Below are positions 1-6,591 of a stretch of 8,741 bases of DNA, one piece after another (positions within the stretch are counted from its first letter, which is position 1; each line of letters begins with the position of its first letter). The stretch comes from Fidelibacterota bacterium (GTDB taxonomy: Bacteria > Fidelibacterota > Marinisomatia > SCGC-AAA003-L08 > D37C17), in NCBI GenBank assembly GCA_002711465.1, contig PARL01000012.1, positions 11,426-20,166 of the forward strand. The letters are read 5' to 3'. The position numbers were made by a program, and so were the translations under genes. Below the pieces are notes generated by a model. It did no database searches. It saw nothing but the letters and a program-made list of their open reading frames with translations, and had not been told where the DNA came from.

Positions 1-107
1 TTATATTTAATGGAAATAATTTTATCTTTTAAAAAAATTGGCTCTGATATCCAAATCAAATAGATTAAGTATAAAAATAAAATTAAATAAACTAATATCA
101 TCATCAT
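1..107 (-). CDS. N-terminal fragment of an unidentified membrane-anchored protein (runs off the left edge)
   Basis: An open frame starts at a run of three ATG codons (positions 99-107) and stays open to the left edge, giving about 35 residues. It begins only 5 nt after the stop of the upstream glycosyltransferase gene, which fits a continuing operon. After the Met run, about 17 residues are almost all Leu, Ile, Val, Tyr and Phe, with Trp shortly after (ILVYLILFLYLIYLIWI). This reads as a signal anchor or transmembrane helix and is followed by a more polar SEPIFLKDKIISIKY stretch. There is an AAAGG about 15 nt upstream of the first ATG, too far for a good ribosome site, so which ATG is used is open. 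I do not recognise the family. The support is position, frame openness and the hydrophobic start. In such AT-rich DNA a 35-codon open frame could also arise by chance. Confidence 0.5.
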   Translation of the reverse strand, partial: MMMILVYLILFLYLIYLIWISEPIFLKDKIISIKY

Positions 108-112
108 TTAAA

Positions 113-1258
113 TTATTTTTGACCTTTCCAGCCTATATATTTAATAAAAAAACTTCCTAATCCCATAAAAACTACATAAGGTATTTCTAATAAAAACCAC
201 TTCAAAAAGTTAAATATATTTATGTTGTATGACAAATTAATTGAACCAACCTTGTAAAGAATCAACTCTAAAACAAGTTTCATGAAAATTATTACATAAA
301 AATGTGGTGATTTTGGTGCTGCGAAATAAAAAGATTGCTCAATCATGAAAATAATATTAAATGTAAAAAACAAAATCAAAAAATTTGTTATAAATGTTGA
401 TAAACTTACTATAAATAAAATTTTATTATAATTCCATAAAACTTTTAAATCAGCCGCCCATCTCATCCTTTGTTTAATAAATGGGATTAAATCATTTTCT
501 GTCCTCGAATTTACAAACGAATTTCTATCATCATTAAAATTCACTTTTATATTATTTTTTAAACATAACTGTAAAAATAGTGTATCATCTCCTTGTATAG
601 AATCAGATATGTCAAGAAAACCTATTTCATTATATATCTCTTTTCTGTAAGCTTGATTTTGTCCTATTGATGCAAATGGAAAGTTCATTATAGTCATGCC
701 TCTGGCTACACAAAATAACATTTGTAAATCAATTTTTTGAAAACATGAAATAATATTATTAGATGTATCTGTTTTTGCAACGCCTATTAAAAAATCAGTA
801 TCATTATGAAAATTTTCATTCATTGTTTTAATCCATGTATTTGGTAATTTACAATCTACATCAGTAAACAAAAGGATATTATATTTAGCTTGTTTAATAC
901 CAGCATCGATTGCTTTTTTCTTGTAAGATAAGCGTTGATCTCCTTGATCAGATGATACATATTTTATTTTATTATTTTTTAATGAAAAATCTTTTATAAT
1001 TTTTTTTGTATTATCAACAGATTGATCATCTACAATTATGAATTCTACATTTCCTTTGTAGTTTTGTGATAATAAATTATTTAATAAATGTGGTAATGAT
1101 TTTTGACCATTTTTGACTGCAACAATTACAGATATTTGATTTAAGATTTGATTTTTAGTTCTATCCCCATTTTTTAAATTTCCTATTATATATAATAAAA
1201 GCGAAGCAAAATATATTATGACTAAAATAAATAAAATATTAGAAAGAATTAAAAACAT
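113..1258 (-). CDS. Membrane-bound family 2 glycosyltransferase
   Basis: This 381-residue protein probably transfers a sugar from a nucleotide-sugar donor to a lipid or polysaccharide acceptor at the inner membrane. Residues 1-27 form an N-terminal membrane helix. A GT-A domain follows: the nucleotide-binding start ISVIVAVKNG (42-51), VDDQS with Asp77-Asp78, a DVD metal-binding motif (133-135), GQNQAYRKE (199-207), GDD (223-225, the likely catalytic base region) and QRMRW (263-267), the QxxRW-type motif of GT2 enzymes. Three or more hydrophobic segments between about 279 and 375 return the chain to the membrane. The order TM, GT-A, C-terminal TMs matches stand-alone membrane GT2 enzymes rather than a full cellulose or hyaluronan synthase. 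Its ATG overlaps the mgtE stop by one base (TAATG) with no Shine-Dalgarno site, so translational coupling is likely. The family call is firm, but the acceptor and sugar cannot be read from the sequence. Confidence 0.88.
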   Translation of the reverse strand: MFLILSNILFILVIIYFASLLLYIIGNLKNGDRTKNQILNQISVIVAVKNGQKSLPHLLNNLLSQNYKGNVEFIIVDDQSVDNTKKIIKDFSLKNNKIKYVSSDQGDQRLSYKKKAIDAGIKQAKYNILLFTDVDCKLPNTWIKTMNENFHNDTDFLIGVAKTDTSNNIISCFQKIDLQMLFCVARGMTIMNFPFASIGQNQAYRKEIYNEIGFLDISDSIQGDDTLFLQLCLKNNIKVNFNDDRNSFVNSRTENDLIPFIKQRMRWAADLKVLWNYNKILFIVSLSTFITNFLILFFTFNIIFMIEQSFYFAAPKSPHFYVIIFMKLVLELILYKVGSINLSYNINIFNFLKWFLLEIPYVVFMGLGSFFIKYIGWKGQK

Positions 1259-2652
1259 TATAATAAAATTGTGGCTATAGAAAAATATGCAAGCACACCA
1301 AGAATATCTATAGCAGTTGTAACGAAAGGCCCAGTTGAAATTGCTGGATCTAATTTAATTTTATATAAAATCATCGGTATTATTGAAGCAACAGTACATG
1401 CTATTAACATTGATGAAAAAATAGATAAACTCACAATTAGACCAAGTTTTATAGATGAAGTATTAATTGATAAACTTAAAATACTTGATTTAGATAAAAT
1501 AGTTATGAATGTTCCTAAAATGCCTAAAAGAATTCCATAAATGAGGCCAAGAATAAATCCAACTTTAATTTCTTTAATTATTACTTTATAAAATTCATCA
1601 ATATTTACGTGTCCTGTTGCAATTCCACGAACTATAATGGTACTTGTTTGTGTGCCAACATTACCTCCCATTCCTATAATTATTGGGATAAATGAAGCAA
1701 GTACTATTTGATCTAACATTATTTTTTCAAAATAAGAAATTATTAATAATGCAAAAATACCCCCAACCCAACTAGCCATAAGCCATGGAAATCTCGTTTT
1801 TGCATTTTCCATTGCTGGCTTTAATAAAATATCTTCATCATCACCTGCTCCAGCCATTTTCAAAATATCTTCAGTAGCCTCTTCTCTAATAACATCAATT
1901 ATATCATCAACAGTTACAATTCCCACTAATTTATTATTAGAATCTAACACTGGTAATGCTAAGTAGTTATACTCTGCCATTTCATTTGCAACTTTTTCTC
2001 TATCATCATCTGGACTTACAAATATAAATTCTTTTTCCATGATTTGTTCTAAAGTACTATCACTTGGTGATAGTAATAGTTGTCTCAGTGAAGTTATTCC
2101 TACCATTTTATCAGTTTCTTTATTAATTACATATATATAAAATGGCATATCCACATCTTCTCCATAATCTTTAAATCTATCTCTGGCATTTTGAACTGTC
2201 AAATGTGAATCGAAAGCCATAAATTCATGCGACATTATTCTTCCAGCAGATTCGTCTTCATATTTTAAGAATTCTTCTACCTCAGATAATTCTTTTGTAT
2301 TAAGAAGTTCTTGTATTCTATTAGATTGGCTTTCAGATAAGTATTCAATTAATTCTGCAATATCTTCAGAATCCATTTTGTGTAAAATTGTTGAAATTTG
2401 TTGATTGTCTATTGATGAAAAAAGTTCTTTAATTAAAATTTCATCTAGTTCTTTGATAAATGAACCTACACCATCCATTCTAATAATATATTGAAATATA
2501 TTTATACGTTCTGTAGGATGTAGATGCCTGTAAACATATACCATTTGAGAGGGGTGAATCTTATTTATATATTTATATAGAGTGATTTTGCTATTACGCC
2601 TATTTAAGCGCCTAATGGTATCAAGCATTCGCCTATTATCTAAGCCAACCAT
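1258..2652 (-). CDS. mgtE: Magnesium channel/transporter MgtE
   Basis: This 464-residue inner-membrane protein has the full MgtE layout and gates Mg2+ (possibly Co2+) entry according to cytosolic Mg2+. Residues 1 to about 135 form the helical MgtE N domain. A tandem CBS (Bateman) pair follows at about 137-200 (starting SAGRIM) and 202-260 (ending VGIVTVDDIIDVIREE), then the acidic connecting plug helix (about 262-286). The membrane domain starts at RFPWLMASWVGG (287-298) and carries the signature GGNVGTQ (329-335), TIIVRGIATG and the late TTAIDILGV, whose Asp449 corresponds to the pore Mg2+-coordinating Asp of Thermus MgtE. Length is normal for the family. The start is well fixed: ATG lies in a TAATG overlap with the preceding PLP-enzyme gene and has an AGGA 6 nt upstream. 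No Mg2+ riboswitch can sit directly in front because there is no leader; expression must come from upstream. Confidence 0.96.
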   Translation of the reverse strand: MVGLDNRRMLDTIRRLNRRNSKITLYKYINKIHPSQMVYVYRHLHPTERINIFQYIIRMDGVGSFIKELDEILIKELFSSIDNQQISTILHKMDSEDIAELIEYLSESQSNRIQELLNTKELSEVEEFLKYEDESAGRIMSHEFMAFDSHLTVQNARDRFKDYGEDVDMPFYIYVINKETDKMVGITSLRQLLLSPSDSTLEQIMEKEFIFVSPDDDREKVANEMAEYNYLALPVLDSNNKLVGIVTVDDIIDVIREEATEDILKMAGAGDDEDILLKPAMENAKTRFPWLMASWVGGIFALLIISYFEKIMLDQIVLASFIPIIIGMGGNVGTQTSTIIVRGIATGHVNIDEFYKVIIKEIKVGFILGLIYGILLGILGTFITILSKSSILSLSINTSSIKLGLIVSLSIFSSMLIACTVASIIPMILYKIKLDPAISTGPFVTTAIDILGVLAYFSIATILL

Positions 2653-3608
2653 TATTTTTCCTGGAAATTATGTTCACTCATCCATTCATCATTTACAAAT
2701 TTACTTAAATAATTTCTGATTGAATCAGGCAGTATGACTAAACAATTTTGATTTTTACCTAATTCTTTTGCTGCTTTAATTCCTGCCCAAGTAGCAGTTC
2801 CACAAGACCCTCCAATCAACAAACCTTCTAATTTGATTAGTTTTCTTGCGGTTGAAAATGAATCTTCATCATTAACTTTTATATATTTGTCTACTAAATT
2901 ATTATCTAATACATCAGGAAAAAAATCATATCCAATACCCTCTACTTGGTATGGATAGACTTCATCTCCACCTCCAAGTATTGAACCATATGGATCAGCA
3001 CCAACTACTTTAATATTAGGATATTCTTTTTTTAATCTTTTTGCTAAACCAGTTATAGTGCCACCTGTGCCAACACCACATACTATCATATCTAAACCAT
3101 TTGGAAAATCATTAATAATTTCTTGCGCAGTATATTTATAATGAGCATTTGGATTATTAATATTTGCGTATTGATCAAGAATATGGGAATTTGGTATTTC
3201 TTTATTAAGTTTTTTTGCAACTCCAATTAAACTATCAGGCTCATCAAAGGCAGCTTCCGTTCGTGTTCTGATCACTTTTGCTCCTAAAGCTTTAAGAACA
3301 TCTTCTTTTTCTTGACTCATTTTTTTTGGCATTGTAATTATCATTTTATATCCCATCACAGCAGCTGCTAGTGCCAAACCAATACCAGTATTTCCTGATG
3401 TTGGTTCAATTAAGGTATCACCAGGTTTTATACGTCCCTCTTTTTCTGCTTCTACCACCATATTGAAACCTATTCTATCTTTTACTGATCCACCTGGATT
3501 GAATAGTTCACATTTAACATAAAGATTACATTTTAATTCAGGTGCAATTTTATTTAATTTAATTATAGGAGTATTTCCAATAGTAGATAATATGTTTTCA
3601 TGTATCAT
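2652..3608 (-). CDS. cbs: Cystathionine beta-synthase-type PLP enzyme (cysteine synthase superfamily), catalytic core only
   Basis: This 318-residue fold-type II PLP enzyme should condense serine (or an activated serine) with homocysteine or sulfide to give cystathionine or cysteine. Visible motifs are TIGNTP (9-14), GGSVKDR with the PLP Schiff-base Lys43, TSGNTG (70-75), the phosphate loop GVGTGGT (178-184) and GGSCGTA with Ser268 facing the pyridine nitrogen. Several stretches match the catalytic core of animal CBS more than CysK as I remember them: PGDTLIEPTSGNTGIGLALA, KEIPNSHILDQY, EGIGYDFFPDVLD (223-235), EGLLIGGS and VILPDSIRNYLSKF (291-304). It lacks the N-terminal heme segment and the C-terminal Bateman domain of human CBS, and the CxxC of the human core is YPNI here. 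It starts 34 nt after the methyltransferase stop, with only a weak AAAAGAAA before ATG, and its stop overlaps mgtE. Automatic annotation may call it cysK; the substrate choice is inferred. Confidence 0.85.
   Translation of the reverse strand: MIHENILSTIGNTPIIKLNKIAPELKCNLYVKCELFNPGGSVKDRIGFNMVVEAEKEGRIKPGDTLIEPTSGNTGIGLALAAAVMGYKMIITMPKKMSQEKEDVLKALGAKVIRTRTEAAFDEPDSLIGVAKKLNKEIPNSHILDQYANINNPNAHYKYTAQEIINDFPNGLDMIVCGVGTGGTITGLAKRLKKEYPNIKVVGADPYGSILGGGDEVYPYQVEGIGYDFFPDVLDNNLVDKYIKVNDEDSFSTARKLIKLEGLLIGGSCGTATWAGIKAAKELGKNQNCLVILPDSIRNYLSKFVNDEWMSEHNFQEK
2659..2662 (-). promoter_or_regulatory. Ribosome binding site of mgtE
   Basis: AGGA lies 6 nt before the mgtE ATG, inside the last codons of the upstream PLP-enzyme gene. 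It is the clearest Shine-Dalgarno-like site in the window. It supports initiation at the TAATG overlap, so MgtE may be initiated independently as well as by coupling. Confidence 0.6.
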
Positions 3609-3642
3609 AAGGTTTCTTTTCTATTTTTTGATAGGTTTTGGT

Positions 3643-4419
3643 TTAAATTTTGCTCAGATAATGTATTACAATTGATGCAGCTTCTGCAACATTTAAACTT
3701 TCCATTTTACCCATTCCTTTTATATGGATTTGTTGTGAATTTTTTTCAAAATATTTTGATATACCTTTACTTTCATTTCCTAAAATTAAGGCCCATTTTT
3801 TATCTTTAATTTTTAAATTTTCAATAGGTTTTCCTGAAAGACTTGCTGAATATATTTTATATTGATTATCTTTAAAAAATTTAATTATTTTTTCATTATC
3901 ATCATTAATAATATTAGTAATGTGAAAATGTGCTCCCATTCCAGATCTAACAGTTTTAGGATTATAAATTTCAACACATTCTTTAGTAATAATAATATTA
4001 TAACATCCAAACCAACTACAAGTCCTTAAAATAGTACCCATATTTCCTGGATCTGAAATTCCATCTAAAATTATAAAAGGCTCATTTTTATGTTTTTTTA
4101 TATCAGAAAGTTCTTTTATATCATTACACTTTATTAATGCAAAAATTTGTTGCGAATTTTTAGTATCAGATATTCTTTGTGAATCTTTTTCTGAACATAA
4201 ATGTAATGGAATATTTTTTTCAGAGGATAGCTTTCTAAGTTTATCAAAATTCTTTATTTTTTTAGAGTAAACAATTTTTTTTATGATTTGATTATTGTTT
4301 AATGATTCAAAAATCAATTTTTCACCTTCAATTACAAATTCATTGTATTGTTTTCTAAATTTTTTTTGTTTTAGAGAAGATAAAAATTTAACTTCTTTAT
4401 TTGATAAAAATTTATTCAT
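3643..4419 (-). CDS. TrmH/SpoU-family RNA 2'-O-ribose methyltransferase
   Basis: This 258-residue protein is expected to move a methyl group from S-adenosylmethionine to a ribose 2'-OH in rRNA or tRNA. Residues 1 to about 105 form the small substrate-binding domain, with the family-typical KQKKFRKQYNEFVIEGEKLI (17-36). The C-terminal SPOUT knot carries all three motifs: motif 1 DGISDPGNMGTILRT (119-133) with Asn126 and catalytic Arg132, motif 2 LGNESKGIS (213-221) with Glu216, and motif 3 GMGKMESLNVAEAAS (235-249). The N-terminus resembles the TsnR-like/generic TrmH group common in Bacteroidetes and Firmicutes more than canonical RlmB, so I give no gene symbol and the target nucleotide is unknown. 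The ATG lies 8 nt inside the end of the endonuclease gene (ATGAATAA) and has no Shine-Dalgarno site, which points to termination-reinitiation coupling. Confidence 0.92.
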   Translation of the reverse strand: MNKFLSNKEVKFLSSLKQKKFRKQYNEFVIEGEKLIFESLNNNQIIKKIVYSKKIKNFDKLRKLSSEKNIPLHLCSEKDSQRISDTKNSQQIFALIKCNDIKELSDIKKHKNEPFIILDGISDPGNMGTILRTCSWFGCYNIIITKECVEIYNPKTVRSGMGAHFHITNIINDDNEKIIKFFKDNQYKIYSASLSGKPIENLKIKDKKWALILGNESKGISKYFEKNSQQIHIKGMGKMESLNVAEAASIVIHYLSKI

Positions 4420-5170
4420 CTATTTCAATTAATATTGGCGCATGATCTGAACCCATTACTTCTGGTAATATTATTGATTGCTTAATTTTACTTTTAAGAA
4501 TTTTGGATATACAAAAATAATCAATTCTCCAGCCAACATTTTTTGCTCTAGAATTGAACATATAACTCCACCAAGTATAATGATTAGGTTCATTATTGAA
4601 CATTCTAAATGTATCTAAAAAACCAGCTTGTATATAATTTTCAAAACCTGATCTCTCTTCATCTGTAAAACCGGCATTTCTTTTATTTGTTTTTGGATTT
4701 TTTAAATCAATTTCCTTGTGCGCAACATTTAAATCTCCACAAAAAACAACAGGTTTAACTTTTTCTAATTCTTTTATATAAGTCAAAAAATCTTTATCCC
4801 ATTCGTTTGATCTATAGTCTAATCTACTTAAATCTCTTTTAGAATTTGGAGTATAGACAGTAATTAGAAAATATTTTTTTAATTCAAAACATATGACTCT
4901 ACCTTCATTATCATGTTTTGTGATGTTCATATCATTTTTTACTGATAAAGGTTTTATTTTAGAAAAAATAGCTGTTCCTGAATATCCTTTTTTTTCTGCA
5001 CTATTCCAATATTTATAGTTATAATTTTCTAAATTCAGTTCAACTTGATCAGGATTAGCCTTTGTTTCTTGAATACATATTATATCAGGATCAAATTCAT
5101 TAACAAAATCTATAAACCCTTTTTTTATGACAGCCCTAATTCCATTAACATTCCATGATATAATTTTCAT
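4412..5170 (-). CDS. xth: Exodeoxyribonuclease III / AP endonuclease (ExoA-APE1 type)
   Basis: This 252-residue base-excision-repair nuclease cleaves 5' of abasic sites and trims damaged 3' ends. It spans the complete endonuclease/exonuclease/phosphatase fold. Recognisable residues are WNVNGIR (Asn7, Asn9), QETKA with metal-binding Glu35, the catalytic TVYTPNS (Tyr106), CGDLNVAH (Asp146, Asn148), WRIDYF (Asp217) and GSDHAP (Asp242-His243). The KNPKTNKRNAGFTDEER and NVGWRIDYF stretches are closer to Bacillus ExoA and human APE1 than to E. coli ExoIII as I recall them. The length is normal for ExoA. The start MKIISWNVNG is the family's usual beginning and has GGG 9 nt upstream (AAAAAGGG). The gene is the first after the largest intergenic gap and overlaps the methyltransferase by 8 nt. 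Confidence 0.95.
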   Translation of the reverse strand: MKIISWNVNGIRAVIKKGFIDFVNEFDPDIICIQETKANPDQVELNLENYNYKYWNSAEKKGYSGTAIFSKIKPLSVKNDMNITKHDNEGRVICFELKKYFLITVYTPNSKRDLSRLDYRSNEWDKDFLTYIKELEKVKPVVFCGDLNVAHKEIDLKNPKTNKRNAGFTDEERSGFENYIQAGFLDTFRMFNNEPNHYTWWSYMFNSRAKNVGWRIDYFCISKILKSKIKQSIILPEVMGSDHAPILIEIDE

Positions 5171-5286
5171 TTACTATTACCCTTTTTAATTTTTTTTAAG
5201 AGGTTTTTTTATATAATTTTTTATGAAATTCGTATACTACAATTAATAAGATTCATAAATTATTTAAGAGGAATAACCTAATTACG
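5171..5286 (-). promoter_or_regulatory. 116-nt intergenic region, candidate promoter for the xth-to-glycosyltransferase genes
   Basis: This is the only gap above 60 nt and the natural place for a promoter serving xth and the genes after it. A weak sigma-70-like pair can be drawn on the minus strand: TTGTAG (5237-5242) and TTATAT (5211-5216), but the 20-nt spacer is too long. The box TAnnTTTG used by Bacteroidetes is not seen. A 9-nt direct repeat CCTCTTAAA occurs at 5263-5271 and 5195-5203. I see no GC-rich hairpin followed by a U run, so no intrinsic terminator for hisS is evident. No small gene or RNA could be supported here. Confidence 0.3.
5180..5187 (-). promoter_or_regulatory. Likely ribosome binding site of xth
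   Basis: AAAAAGGG ends 9 nt before the xth ATG. It is a partial match to the Shine-Dalgarno consensus and agrees with the conserved MKIISWN start. Confidence 0.4.
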
Positions 5287-6537
5287 CTATTCAGATTCAA
5301 AATAAGATACAACATTATTGAAATCAATAATATCTTGTGAATTTTTTTCCATATTTTTAATACATACTGTATTTTCATCCAATGTTTTAGCATCTAAAAT
5401 AATTGAAAATTTTGATTTCATTTTATTAGAATGTCTCAATTGTGATTTAAGACTTCTGCGTAAAGTATCAACATAAACAGCTACTCCTAAATTTTTTCTA
5501 ATATTATCTGCTAATAACATAGATACACCGTTTAGGCTAATTTCATTATTAATTATATAAATATCAGTAGAAGTAGATTCATTATTTTCTAAATTCATGG
5601 CAATTATTAATCTTTCCATACCAGCTGCAAAACCAACTGCTGGAATATCTTCTCCGCCCAATTGAGAAATTAATTTATCATATCTACCACCACCACATAA
5701 TGCATCCTGTCCTCCAAGTTTATTGGATATAACCTCAAAAACTGTTTGATTATAGTAGTCTAATCCTCTTACTAAATAGTTATCGTGAACATATGGAATG
5801 CCCATAGTATCCAAAATATTTAATACAGATTCAAAGTGTTTCTTATCTGTTGGAGATATATAATCAAAAATATTAGGAGCATTTTCATTTATTATTTTTA
5901 TAATTTTTTCATTTTTGGAATCTAATATTCTTAAAGGATTTTGCTCAAGTCTTTTTAATTCAGAATCTGAAAAGGAATCTTTAAAATTTGATAGTGATTC
6001 TTTAAGATCATTGGAATATATTTCTCTAATATTACCACTTCCTAAAGAATTAATTTTTATAGAAATATCTTCAATACCAAACATTTTGTAAATGTTATAT
6101 GCAATTGATATTACTTCAGCATCTTGTTCAGGATTTTCAGAACCTATAGATTCTACACCAAATTGATGAAATTGTCTTAACCTTCCTTTTTGTGGACGCT
6201 CTCTTCTAAATAGAGGTCCAATATAATAATACTTTGATATAGGCTCTATTTTCCACATTTGTTTTTGGATATAAGCCCGAGCAACAGAAGCAGTCATTTC
6301 TGGTCTTAAGGTTAAACTTTGTCCATTTTGATCTTCCCAAGTATACATTTCTTTATTAACTATATCTGTATTTTCTCCTACACTTCTTGTAAATAATTCT
6401 GTAGATTCAAATATAGGAGTTCTAATTTCTCCGTATCCATGTAAATGCATGAAACGAGTTAAATGATTTTCTATATCTTGCAGATTATAGGTTGCATTAG
6501 GTAATAAATCTTTTGTGCCTTTTATATTCTTTATCAT
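5287..6537 (-). CDS. hisS: Histidyl-tRNA synthetase
   Basis: This 416-residue class II aminoacyl-tRNA synthetase charges tRNA-His in the cytoplasm, normally as a homodimer. The start MIKNIKGTKDLLP is the typical HisRS beginning. Motif 1 lies near GYGEIRTPIFE (34-44) and TLRPEMTAS follows (76-84). Motif 2 is FRRERPQKGRLRQFHQFGVE (110-129). The histidine-specific motifs are LVRGLDYYN (255-263, Arg257 the likely catalytic Arg) and ALCGGGRYD (279-287), and motif 3 is GFAAGMERL (302-310). Residues from about 324 to the end form the anticodon-binding domain, with DTLRRSLKSQLRHSNK. All key residues are present and the length is normal. It starts 54 nt after lptD, with GGAAAA about 8 nt upstream as a weak ribosome site, and ends in TAG. 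No T-box or histidine attenuator is visible in the short leader. Confidence 0.97.
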   Translation of the reverse strand: MIKNIKGTKDLLPNATYNLQDIENHLTRFMHLHGYGEIRTPIFESTELFTRSVGENTDIVNKEMYTWEDQNGQSLTLRPEMTASVARAYIQKQMWKIEPISKYYYIGPLFRRERPQKGRLRQFHQFGVESIGSENPEQDAEVISIAYNIYKMFGIEDISIKINSLGSGNIREIYSNDLKESLSNFKDSFSDSELKRLEQNPLRILDSKNEKIIKIINENAPNIFDYISPTDKKHFESVLNILDTMGIPYVHDNYLVRGLDYYNQTVFEVISNKLGGQDALCGGGRYDKLISQLGGEDIPAVGFAAGMERLIIAMNLENNESTSTDIYIINNEISLNGVSMLLADNIRKNLGVAVYVDTLRRSLKSQLRHSNKMKSKFSIILDAKTLDENTVCIKNMEKNSQDIIDFNNVVSYFESE

Positions 6538-6591
6538 ATTAATTTTTCCAATGCCTAATATATATAATAAACCTAATATTAAATATTATTT
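6538..6591 (-). other. 54-nt lptD-hisS spacer
   Basis: The spacer is almost pure A and T, and the octamer ATATTAGG occurs twice on the minus strand (6572-6579 and 6554-6561), 18 nt apart. It contains TATATATT-like stretches that could act as a -10 element, but there is no matching -35 and no hairpin. I see no terminator, so read-through from lptD into hisS is plausible. Confidence 0.3.

Noticed and set aside
1271..1540. Plus-strand open frame of 89 codons
   Set aside because: It lies entirely opposite the conserved membrane domain of mgtE. It has no recognisable domain and is a shadow of the AT-rich coding strand.
2653..2700. Mg2+ riboswitch (M-box or ykoK type) before mgtE
   Set aside because: There is no leader: mgtE starts inside the stop codon of the preceding gene, and the sequence upstream is conserved coding DNA.
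1258..3608. Idea that the PLP enzyme and mgtE are a split CBS, with the MgtE Bateman pair replacing the missing regulatory domain
   Set aside because: The Bateman pair is in its normal place inside a complete MgtE. The shared name is a coincidence of domain naming, and nothing in the sequence indicates that the two proteins interact.
3600..3809. Plus-strand open frame of 69 codons with a Phe/Leu-rich product
   Set aside because: It runs opposite the C-terminus of the RNA methyltransferase, including its conserved motif 3. The Phe-rich composition is what antisense of Lys/Glu-rich coding gives.
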